A program made the position numbers and the translations under genes. The notes under the pieces are model-generated. The model saw nothing but the letters and a program-made list of their open reading frames with translations. It had not been told where the DNA came from and searched no databases. Positions 24,901 through 33,700 of a DNA stretch of 64,000 bases are shown piece after piece (position 1 is the stretch's first letter; each line of letters opens with the position of its first letter). Source of the DNA: Legionella massiliensis (lineage in GTDB: Bacteria > Pseudomonadota > Gammaproteobacteria > Legionellales > Legionellaceae); the NCBI RefSeq assembly GCF_000756815.1, contig NZ_CCVW01000001.1, positions 1,044,001 to 1,108,000 on the forward strand, written 5' to 3'.

Positions 24901-26130
24901 ATGAAAAACTCACTACCATTTAGCCGTAGTTTGCTTGCATTAAGTCTAATGATATTTTTCATTGCCGATATTCAAGGAGGCATTGGTCCAATTCTCTCTA
25001 TTTATTTACGATCCAAGTTAGGATGGGACCCAAGCCAAGTTGGTATGGCGTTAGCTACAACGGGTATTGCTGGTGTATTATTTCAAATACCTAGTGGAAT
25101 AATAGTTGATGTCATTCGATTTAAGCGGTCACTGATAGCCTTTGCATGTATCTGTATTATTTTAAGCTGCACCATTTTGTTAAGCCAAACCTCTTTATAT
25201 CTCATTATTGCAGCGCAATCTCTTGTTGGTTTGGCCTCTAGTCTGATTCCACCTTCAATTGCAGCAATATCATTGGGGTTAGTAGGGAAAGACTTATTTC
25301 CCAAGAGAGTCAGCATTAATGAATCCATCGTTCATACTGGAACCGTCATTGCTATTATAATCATAGGATTATTAGCCCAATTATACGGGCATTCATGGAT
25401 AATATATGGCACCATCCTGTTTTCAATCTTGTCATTAATTCCTATCTCATTTATTAATGCAAATGAAATAAACTATTCTGCTGCTAGAGAGTTACCCCTT
25501 ATACAAAATGGAATTGATGAAGCACATGCTACACCCGTTAGCTTCTTACAGCTTGCAAAATCAAAACCAATTCTGATTTTTTTTAGTGCCGTAATTGTTT
25601 TTCATTTTACTAATGCAGCACAATTACCGCTAGTTGGCCAAGAGCTTGCGAAAATCAACCCTGATAATGATTCTATTTTTATGGCAGGTTGCATTATCTT
25701 GGCGCAAATCGTTATGGTTATAGTTGCTTTTTCTTTAGGATTCATAATAAATAAAATAGGCCGTAAGCCCATTTTTTTATTTGCATTTATCTTTTTAATT
25801 TTACGATCTTTATTATTTTCTATAACAGAAAACTCCTTTTACCTACTCCTTATCCAATTACTAGACGGTATCAGTGCCGGAATTTTTGGAGTAGTAGCGG
25901 TGATTATAGTTTCTGATTTAGCAAGTGGAACAGGGAGGTTTAATTTTTTATTAGGTGTTCTTGGATTATGCGTAGGAATCGGTTCATCACTTAGTAACAT
26001 TATTGCCGGATTCATAACAAAAATTTATGGGTTCCATGTGGGATTTATTTCACTATCTGTTATTGCCACAATTGGATTATTCACTTATACATTTGCATTG
26101 CAAGAAACTAGGGTACTGAGTGATAAATGA
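24901..26130 (+). CDS. MFS transporter
   Basis: 409 aa with twelve predicted membrane segments. The loop 2-3 signature region reads F-Q-I-P-S-G-I-I-V-D-V-I-R-F-K-R, and the matching second-half loop reads L-G-F-I-I-N-K-I-G-R-K-P. N-terminal D-I-Q-G-G-I-G-P motif suggests the drug/sugar-efflux type. The substrate is unknown. It starts immediately at the stop of the broken permease gene, with aaggag 5 bases upstream of the ATG. Confidence 0.85.
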   Translation: MKNSLPFSRSLLALSLMIFFIADIQGGIGPILSIYLRSKLGWDPSQVGMALATTGIAGVLFQIPSGIIVDVIRFKRSLIAFACICIILSCTILLSQTSLYLIIAAQSLVGLASSLIPPSIAAISLGLVGKDLFPKRVSINESIVHTGTVIAIIIIGLLAQLYGHSWIIYGTILFSILSLIPISFINANEINYSAARELPLIQNGIDEAHATPVSFLQLAKSKPILIFFSAVIVFHFTNAAQLPLVGQELAKINPDNDSIFMAGCIILAQIVMVIVAFSLGFIINKIGRKPIFLFAFIFLILRSLLFSITENSFYLLLIQLLDGISAGIFGVVAVIIVSDLASGTGRFNFLLGVLGLCVGIGSSLSNIIAGFITKIYGFHVGFISLSVIATIGLFTYTFALQETRVLSDK

Positions 26131-26528
26131 TTGACCATTACTATTGGTTTTCGAGTTTAATTATATCTCATTGCCAGTTTGGGCTGGATATGCGGGAAAA
26201 CCCTATTGAGTCAATGGAGATGCTCTCTACATAACCCTTTTTCGCTTAGCTCCCAGCCGGAGGTCAACATAGCCTATGGTGCTTGCAATTATGTCTTGAT
26301 CATCTGTCGACTCTCCAGTATTGACCATGGATGAGAGTCTTTTAGCAATGAGCATCTGGATTTCACTGTCAAACCGCGGGAAGTAGACCACTCTCTATTC
26401 TAAATTAAAAAATCTGCTAAGATGTTACTTATCTTTTAACCCTATTTGGGCATAGTTATACCAATTTTTGTAAAGATAAGTTTCTCACGAAGAGCTCTAT
26501 GACCTCTCATTCACTAGGAGAATTTGGT
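26131..26528. other. Intergenic region with interspersed repeat
   Basis: No gene is seen. The 38-bp repeat related to 16013-16050 lies at 26229-26266. The remainder is the upstream region of the next gene, with agaagagct and aggag near its start. Confidence 0.4.
26229..26266. repeat. 38-bp interspersed repeat, copy B
   Basis: Reads ccctttttcgcttag then ccggaggtc, matching 16013-16050 at about 34 of 38 positions. Neither copy is bounded by visible inverted repeats. Probably the tip of an otherwise deleted mobile element. Confidence 0.5.
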
Positions 26529-27866
26529 ATGCAGCAAAAAAGAGAGATTAACAGTGCAACACGTTTATTTACTAAAGTTGATGCTCTAATTGACCCTGTG
26601 CTTCAAACCATCCCTGAAAACCCCAAATTTTTTCTTAATAGCGATAAACAATTGCGATTATTTGACAAAGATACATTAGCGGGCATGAGAGCTTCTACCC
26701 GGGATTGTCGTTCTTTAATTGTTGTCATCGATACTAGTGGGCCAACAGGTATTGGATACATCCTTACAGCCTTACCTGAAAATAGTGAACAAGCAGTTAA
26801 CGCAGGGGATGAATTACTTAAGGCATGGCATGCTAAATTTCCTATGGCTAAATATTTAGACGCGGAAGAAGAACAGGATAGACAACTAGAATTATATTTT
26901 CATGAACGTAAACTAGCTACGATTGACCAGCTTTTTGATCAATGGGTTTGGGAGGCACTTCCCGAAGAAGTTCGTCAAATCCCTGTGATAGAAAAACAAC
27001 TTTATGAATGCTACGATGATCTTGCTAATCTGACAGAAACCGAAGACGATGAAAATATTCAGGCTGAAATAACGCTACTCCAAGAGCAACTTGATGCAGC
27101 GAAGAGTATTCGAGCTACCCTTAGTCTTGTTGAGACAAAAGCAAAAGCCTTTATACACGCACAAGTGGCGGTGGCTATAGCTGTTGCTGAGCAAAAGAAA
27201 TGGAGTGAATTACTGAATTTTGATCAAGATGATCCAGAGCACATTTTAAATGATGAACAGTTTTTGGCACTTGTCTTCCAAGCCGTTGATGCACTAGCAG
27301 CTCGCAATTATGCTCGCCTTGGTAAAGATGAATTGGGACCACTAGGAAAGCATTTGGAAGAGCGCAGAGAATTACAAAATGAAAAACGTTCAAATGCTGA
27401 AGGTAGTTTGCGCACTCTCGCAACGCTGGAGGGGGAAACACATCAACTCTCGTTAACTGAAATTAGGGATCCAATCAATCGCACCCTCTTTATCGATACT
27501 ATTACAAGTAGATGTGGCAAGAAATTTCGCGATATTATTGTGGGTGCTTGTCTATTGGTAGAACAAGCATTGCCTACGGCTATAAAAGAATTTATTGATC
27601 AGAAAATGGAAACAGATAATGCTTACCCAGCCAAAGCAAAGAAGACATATTATCAATTCAGTAGAAACAGATTGAAATTACCCCCAGAACAAATGGAAGT
27701 CCTCGCGGATTTTGGTCTTCATTGTTCATTGCTTAGTATAGATATTGGAAGGGTAAGTCCTAATCTAGAGAGGTTTGGTTTGCTCAAAAGAACCAGAAGT
27801 TTAGATGATCTGGCCGATTTAGAAAGCAGCAAGTCAGCCAAGTTTTTGAACTCAACAACACCATAA
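26529..27866 (+). CDS. Unknown soluble helical protein, possible effector
   Basis: 445 aa from the ATG at 26529; aggag lies 8 bases upstream, which I prefer to the ATG at 26499. There is no signal peptide or membrane segment. Residues about 150-215 are Glu/Gln-rich and probably coiled coil. Ala-rich helices follow, and the end is polar with L-D-D-L-A-D-L-E-S-S-K. No known domain is recognised. The size, solubility and acidic/Ser tail fit a Legionella substrate, but this is weak inference. Confidence 0.7.
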   Translation: MQQKREINSATRLFTKVDALIDPVLQTIPENPKFFLNSDKQLRLFDKDTLAGMRASTRDCRSLIVVIDTSGPTGIGYILTALPENSEQAVNAGDELLKAWHAKFPMAKYLDAEEEQDRQLELYFHERKLATIDQLFDQWVWEALPEEVRQIPVIEKQLYECYDDLANLTETEDDENIQAEITLLQEQLDAAKSIRATLSLVETKAKAFIHAQVAVAIAVAEQKKWSELLNFDQDDPEHILNDEQFLALVFQAVDALAARNYARLGKDELGPLGKHLEERRELQNEKRSNAEGSLRTLATLEGETHQLSLTEIRDPINRTLFIDTITSRCGKKFRDIIVGACLLVEQALPTAIKEFIDQKMETDNAYPAKAKKTYYQFSRNRLKLPPEQMEVLADFGLHCSLLSIDIGRVSPNLERFGLLKRTRSLDDLADLESSKSAKFLNSTTP

Positions 27867-28020
27867 TCTAAGAGGATGGTAAAAGAAGGCTATCACTACC
27901 CTCCTTAGTGATTTTTCCTTTATTTTTAAGAGCCCCTAACAGATTTTCTTCTTTAGCATGCTGAATAACCGGCTTATTTGAGAGGTAATAATGATTCAGT
28001 GAAGAGGCCTGAGTTGGTTT

Positions 28021-28209
28021 CTAACCATTTTCTCGGGCAAACTTTATGCCCCGAATAAAATATTCACATGCTAGTTGGGCATCATTAATTGATAAGAATC
28101 CGTCTGTTTCCATTAAAACGTCTGAGTTTGCCCTTACTATTCCTATGTAAAAGGTTTTACCTAAAGTCTTATTTTCTTCAATTAAAATTTCATGCCAAAA
28201 ATTGATCAA
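28021..28209 (-). CDS. Small hypothetical protein, TTG start
   Basis: 62 aa. A TTG start at 28209 follows ggagag at 5-base spacing, and no ATG would give a comparable frame. The protein reads F-Y-I-G-I-V-R-A-N-S-D-V-L-M-E-T and A-C-E-Y-F-I-R-G-I-K-F-A, a compact alpha/beta pattern without membrane segments. No family is recognised. It lies just after a frameshifted short reading frame. Confidence 0.5.
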   Translation of the reverse strand: MINFWHEILIEENKTLGKTFYIGIVRANSDVLMETDGFLSINDAQLACEYFIRGIKFARENG

Positions 28210-28221
28210 CTTAACTCTCCA

Positions 28222-28348
28222 TCAAACTAGTTTCTGTTTTTGGCCAATTATAAAACCCACGGCACGCTCAAAAGCTGATGAAGTGATGGAGTTAAAGCTC
28301 TGCCAGTCGGGTTATATGGCTTTTCGTTAACCGTAATCGTTTTAGCAT
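28222..28348 (-). pseudogene. Short frameshifted reading frame
   Basis: An ATG at 28348 reads M-L-K-R-L-R-L-T-K-S-H-I-T-R-L-A-E-L and stops; one frame over, the DNA continues P-D-W-Q-S-F-N-S-I-T-S-S-A-F-E-R-A and ends 13 bases before the next gene's TTG. The two parts together would make about 42 residues. The coding look is good but no family is recognised, so this is tentative. Confidence 0.3.
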
Positions 28349-28617
28349 AAACAAGTTCTAGTTAGCTTTAAATTGTGTTAATTCAATGCATCTCGATTTC
28401 CTAATTCACTGTGCTGTTGCCAGGAAACTTACAATAAAAAATGTCATAAATTAAAAGATCGCGGGTTATAGATATTAAAAGCAAGGATACAATGTTTATG
28501 ACACCTAAACCACAATGAAGAAAAGCAACAGATTTCTCGAAATAGATGACGTCGGAGAATTTACGGCTTTTAAGCAAACTAAGTACCAAACCGTAAATTC
28601 TGTGACAAATGGGGGCG

Positions 28618-29127
28618 TTACCCCATCTTGAAGGCTTGTTTTGACTCCTTTATCGACTCCAATATTGACTCCTTATTCGTCTGCGCCATGGTCAATACGG
28701 CTTTAATTCTCTCATCTCCCCAATATCCCATTGCCATGTCATCTGCATAGGGTGTATTAGGTTCTGTTTCTGGGTGTTTAAATTTGAGTTCCGCACGATA
28801 AAATTCCCGGTGAACTGCAGTAAAAAACCTACCTCCGACACTCTCCAGGCTAATCTTAGAAGAAAAAAGCCAGTAGTTTTTAAGATCAGCACGGATCTCT
28901 TTCATCTTTTTAAGGGCAACTTCTGGATGTACCGGAGGATTATCCAGTATTTCAGACATTTCGAGCAGTTTTCGATAGAGCTCTTCTGCCTTCGGTATGT
29001 ATGCAGGAGCCTTCGCAAAAAGAAATAAATTCTCATTTATTGCATTTGAAAAGGTAGTGCATTTTTGGCTTAACCTTTTTTGTGTATCTCTAATTAATTC
29101 TCTTACGCTATTTTCTTCAGCAGCCAT
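28618..29127 (-). CDS. Hypothetical helical protein
   Basis: 169 aa, soluble, mostly helical and charged (R-D-T-Q-K-R-L-S-Q-K, E-E-L-Y-R-K-L-L-E-M). A conserved-looking central part reads G-G-R-F-F-T-A-V-H-R-E-F-Y, and the end has D-D-M-A-M-G-Y-W-G-D-E-R-I-K. No domain is recognised. gagagtagg precedes the ATG. Host-type Legionella accessory protein by composition; function is unknown. Confidence 0.55.
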   Translation of the reverse strand: MAAEENSVRELIRDTQKRLSQKCTTFSNAINENLFLFAKAPAYIPKAEELYRKLLEMSEILDNPPVHPEVALKKMKEIRADLKNYWLFSSKISLESVGGRFFTAVHREFYRAELKFKHPETEPNTPYADDMAMGYWGDERIKAVLTMAQTNKESILESIKESKQAFKMG

Positions 29128-29264
29128 GACCTACTCTCTTTGTTTATTGTGTGACCTGGATTATAGTAGAGCAATTCTTAAGTGATTATTAAAACTTCTT
29201 CTCATTTATTAAAGTGAAGTATTACGAAAAAATGATAGGCCTAGCTGCGTACAGGTGTTTGTGA

Positions 29265-29637
29265 TGTGGTCAACCAAAATGTTACACCCCAGTTAAGCAA
29301 CTTTCGTTAAACAATCGCTTTGTTTTTCAAATTGATTTGGACTTAAATATCCTAAATAAGAATACAATCTGTGGCTGTTATAGAACATAGTGATGTAATT
29401 CAAAATATCCTGCTGAGCTTCCCATCGAGTTTGATAATTTCGCCATTGAACTCGTTCTTGCTTTAAACGACCAAAGAAGCTTTCAATAACACTATTATCC
29501 CAGCAGTCTCCTCTTTTACTCATACTGCCAATATAACCTTTACTCGTTAATAGGGTACGGTATTGGTAACTTGCGTACTAACTTCCTCTATCTGAATGAA
29601 TAACGAGTCCTGCTGATGGCTTTCGCTGCCAAATTGT
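29265..29637 (-). pseudogene. Second copy of IS3-family transposase end, truncated
   Basis: Nearly identical to 7551-7925, with the same tip (tgtggtcaaccaaaatg) and the same C-terminal frame M-S-K-R-G-D-C-W-D-N-S-V-I-E-S-F. The similarity stops abruptly at about 29637, where an ISL3 transposase fragment begins. Only the last catalytic Glu region remains. Confidence 0.85.
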
Positions 29638-29639
29638 GT

Positions 29640-29695
29640 CGGTTTACTAAAAACAACGGCATTACGGAAGGGTTCCATCGAAAGATGAAGCTAAT
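29640..29695 (+). pseudogene. 56-bp ISL3 transposase scar
   Basis: cggtttactaaaaacaac and the following bases match the ISL3 transposase codons at 39349-39404 (F-T-K-N-N-G-I-T-E-G-F-H-R-K-M-K) with one change. It is joined directly to the sequence that follows the integrase stop codon at the other island end. This is a deletion scar of the arrangement ISL3-integrase-att seen intact at 38.2-40.1 kb. Confidence 0.75.
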
Positions 29696-29970
29696 TTATG
29701 AGGTTGTGTTATTTGTGCCCCACAAAATCCCCACAATGGGTTTTAGGGCTTTAAGATAATCAGTTGTATATTATTGAATTTAAAGGACTTTGTTGGTGGC
29801 CCACTAGGACTTGAACCTAGGACCAACGGATTATGAGTCATCTTTATCAATTTTAACCACTTGATTTTATTATAAATAATCCCGCGGGTTTTTACTACAA
29901 ATGGCGTATTGTGTCGTACGACGTAGTACTCAAATACGACGATCTCCCGAAGGGGATTTTAATCCAGTTT
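29696..29970. repeat. Island direct repeat (left copy) with tRNA-Met 3' half
   Basis: About 275 bp match 39804-40079 at a constant offset of 10108 bp, apart from few substitutions and small indels. On the minus strand bases 29839-29794 read gactcataatccgttggtcc through to the CCA end, the 3' half of a tRNA-Met(CAU) from the anticodon onward, the usual att core for tRNA-specific integrases. The right part has several gtcgtac/tacgac words that may be recombinase arm sites. No 5' half of the tRNA is present, so it is not a functional tRNA gene. Confidence 0.75.
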
Positions 29971-30061
29971 ATTCTGTAAAGGGAATTTGTTTTAGCTTAT
30001 TAAGTACATACTTTCTGTCTTTGTTATAAGGTTCTAAAAATTGATCAAATAAATTTAAATA

Positions 30062-30535
30062 TTATGATGCAGCCGGTGATAGCCCATTGGTTAAATTTAA
30101 AATTTGTTGATGTTGTTGTGCTAGATCCTTCCAAGGCCAGATGGGTTCGTGATGAAAAACTCGATTGCGTAGAAAGCGAATTCGATTAAGCTCTCGTGAT
30201 AAGAAAGCACGAGTTCTTTGCCTTTTAGGTAGATACTGAAAAGTTCCTTTGAGTAATTTTGGCCATAAAACCTGGCTATGCTCATAACGTATATCAAATA
30301 GAGAAGTCCAGAACCCGAAAGATAACTCTGCAACAATACGACCTGCTTCTATTGATTTGTTCCTCTTTCTTAAGTCATCTATTACCTGGCTTATTTGTTT
30401 TCTCTCTCTAGGGTGCAAAAATGGTAAATCAAACCAATGTTCTGTATCAAAATTATCACTAATTGCTTGGTGCAATGAGTTACGAAAACTGATTTCTAAA
30501 ATTTGTAATGCGGGATAAAGAGACTGGCTTAATTT
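30062..30535 (-). pseudogene. Abi-like protein (Abi_2 family), N-terminally truncated
   Basis: About 155 codons with the C-terminal half of Abi_2-type abortive-infection proteins: S-L-Y-P-A-L-Q-I-L-E-I-S-F-R-N, W-F-D-L-P-F-L, R-I-V-A-E-L-S-F-G-F-W-T-S-L-F and R-N-R-V-F-H-H-E-P-I. The R-N-R-x-x-H-H-E motif is the HEPN-like RNase signature. A TGA just before the conserved segment removes the normal start; a TTG at 30475 is a possible internal start. Upstream DNA has similar words in other frames. Originally phage defence cargo; probably inactive now. Confidence 0.75.
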
Positions 30536-30755
30536 AAGATTTCATGAGTATGTTACAAGAGCATTCATTTTACTTTGGTTACAAGTTACATGATTTAGAT
30601 AACCCTCTAAACGCTCTTGAGAAAAGATAATAGATCAAGGAAATCAGGATATAGCAATGAGCTATGTTTTAATGTATCTTCCATGTCAGCCAGTTGTTTA
30701 CCTAAGTTTATCGTAGGTAATGGCACAATATTTTAACCGGGCAGGGACAAAGCGC

Positions 30756-33700
30756 ATGAAGATTGTTCGGATGTATCTAGCGGTTTTATTATTTCTTTTT
30801 TTCCATGTATTACATGCGGCATCTGATCCTGTTAGATGGTCTTATTCCCCTGCCACGGGCTTTGCAGTAACTAACGTGGGTAAGAGTTCTGTAGTAACTT
30901 ATACCTTTACTAACATGCTTCCTTTTCCAGCTTTTATTGCGGTGGATGTTAATAGGCGAGACATTTTTTCTACTCAGGATTCTTGTACGGGTTTACTTAT
31001 ATTACCCCGCTCAAGTTGTACGGTTAGTATCACATTTACCCCTCAAGTTGCAGATCTCTATTATCTCCAAGTTAGTTATATCTATCACTATAATCGCATT
31101 AATTTACCTGCTATACCTGCAATTGCCGCTCCTATTGAGACATTTGTGGTTACTCCCGGCGGAGACAACAATGAATCAATCTTCCCAAATGCATCTCAAC
31201 TGGTTAAGTATAATTATCCTCAAAGTTTCTTTGTGGTTGCTAATCAAGGCCATACCTTGACTAAAATAGTAGAAGGCACCTGTCCTATAGGCTCCTGGGC
31301 GGGTGATGTCTATACTACAGGTCCTATTACCAGCTCTTGTTCAGTTTTTTTTCGTGCTTTTCTCGACGTCTTTACTGTTTCTGCTACTCATGACGATCAC
31401 GTAGCAGCTACACCTCCAGCACAGGATGTCTTTTATGGTGCAAACGCTCACATCAATGTGGTTCCAGATGCAGGCTATATTGCGCTGATTAAGAATGATA
31501 CTTGTGGTGGTAGTTTAGCTGGCTCTACTTATACCACAGGAAAAGTAACAGCTAATTGTGTAGTGAACTTTATTTCCAGTTTGGAAAGCATTGTGGCGAA
31601 AAGCGGTACACCGCAAACTACTGTGGTCACTAAGGCGTTTGGCCAACCTCTGGTTGTCCAAGTCACTGATAGTAATAATAATCCTGTGCCTAATCAGCTT
31701 GTAACCTTTACTGTCCCAAGTAGCGGAGCCAGCGCAGTTCTATCGGCAATGACGGGTACAACCGACAATAATGGGATTGTTTCCGTCACTGCTACGGCGA
31801 ATGGCACAGCAGGGAGTTATCAGATCACAGCTGCAATTGCAGGTATTTCTGCTCCAGCTGTCTTTAGCTTTACTAACAATCCAGGTGCGCCCGCTAGAAT
31901 TAAAGCGAAGGGTGGTACGCCGCAAGCTACGACTGTCACGCAGCCGTTTGGTAGTCCTTTAGTTGTCCTGGTCACTGATAGTTATGATAATCCTGTACCT
32001 AATCAGAGTGTCATCTTTACTCTCCCCAGCAGTGGCGCCAGTGCAACACTGTCATCACTCACAGCTACAACCGATAGTAGTGGCTATGCCTCAGTAACTG
32101 CGACAGCCAATACCACTGCAGGGTTTTATGTAGTATCAGCCAAAGTGAGCGGTTTCAATGTCAGTACCGCGGCTTATTTTAGCCTGACCAATACAGCAGG
32201 AACAGCGGCCGCTATTGCTGTAAAAAGTGGCTCTGGCCAGTCTACGACAGTGGGCACAGCCTTTCCTGATGCATTGATAGCGACGGTCACGGATACGTTT
32301 GGCAATCCGGTGCCCTTTGCGATAGTGAACTTTACAGCCCCAGGCAGTTTGGCTAGTGCAAAATTGTCATCAGACACCGTTATAACTGATATTAAGGGCC
32401 ATGCTTCTGTCACGGCGACAGCTAGTGATACACCAGGGGAGTATGCGGTAGTAGCCACAGTGAACGGAACCAGTGCTACGACTAATTTTGACCTGAGTAA
32501 TACAGCAGGCGCGCCGGCCAATATTACTGTGAACAGTGGTACTCCCCAGTCTGCGACGGTGGGCACACAATTTACTCAGCCTTTGGAAGCGAAGGTCACG
32601 GATGCTTTTGGTAATCCGGTGCCCTATGCGAAGGTGACCTTTACAGCGCCAGCTCCTAATAGTGGTGCTGGTGCAACGCTGTCATCGTCAACCATGGTGG
32701 GTACAATAACAACAATCACGGCTACAACCGATAGTAATGGCCTGGCTTCAGTCACGGCGACAGCCAATACAAAAGCAGGGAGTTATGGAGTATCAGCCAC
32801 AGTGGGTGGCGTCGGTGCCGCAGCTTATTTTACCCTGACCAATACAGCAGGGGCGCCAGCCGATATTGCTGTAAAAAGTGGTTTTGCCCAGTCTACGAAA
32901 GTGGACACGGCCTTTGCCCGGGCATTAGAAGTGAAGGTCACGGACGCTTATAATAATCCGGTGCCCAATGCGTCGGTGACCTTTGCGGCCCCTGGCGGTA
33001 TTAATGTTGCTAGTGCAATGCTGTTATCGTCATCAACCACGGGTACAACAATCACGGTTACAACCGGTAACGATGGCCTGGTTTCAGTCGCGGCAAAAGC
33101 CAATACTGTCGAAGGGGTTTATCAAGTAGAGGCCAAGGTAACTGCAACTAGTATCCAGACTTATTTTTACCTGAGCAATACAGCAAGCAAGGCGACTGCG
33201 ATTACTACGATCAGTGGCTCGCCCCAGTCTGCGACGGTGGGTACACCATTTGCTAATTCATTGGTAGCGAAGGTCACGGACACTTTTGGTAATCCGGTGC
33301 GCCATGCGATAGTGATCTTTACAGTTCCTGGTACTGGGGCTAGTGCAACACTGTCATCAACCACGGCTACTACCGATATTAATGGCTTAGCTTCAGTAAC
33401 TGCGGCAGCCAATAACATTGAAGGAGCTTATCAAGCAAAGGCTATAATGAGTGGAGTCAGTGCTGAGGCTCATTTTGCCCTGACCAATAATCCAGGGACG
33501 CCGACCATTATTACCGTGGTCAGTGGCTCTGGTCAATCTGCGACAGTGGGTACAGCCTTTACTCATCCATTGAAAGCGAAGGTCACGGATACGTTTGGTA
33601 ATGCGGTGCCCGGTGCGACGGTGACCTTTACAGCCCCGAGCGGTGGTGCTAGCGCAACATTATCATCGATGGGTACAACAGTCACAGCTACAACCGATAG

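Noticed and set aside
28401-28589. 62-codon minus-strand frame
   Set aside because: TTG start without a ribosome site and no coherent domain or conservation pattern.
29794-29839. tRNA-Met gene
   Set aside because: Only the half from the anticodon loop to CCA is present; the sequence on the 5' side does not form D or acceptor stems. The same holds for 39902-39948.
32174-32566. Long minus-strand frames inside the adhesin repeats
   Set aside because: They recur at the same phase in each repeat and mirror the coding frame; no start signals or homology.
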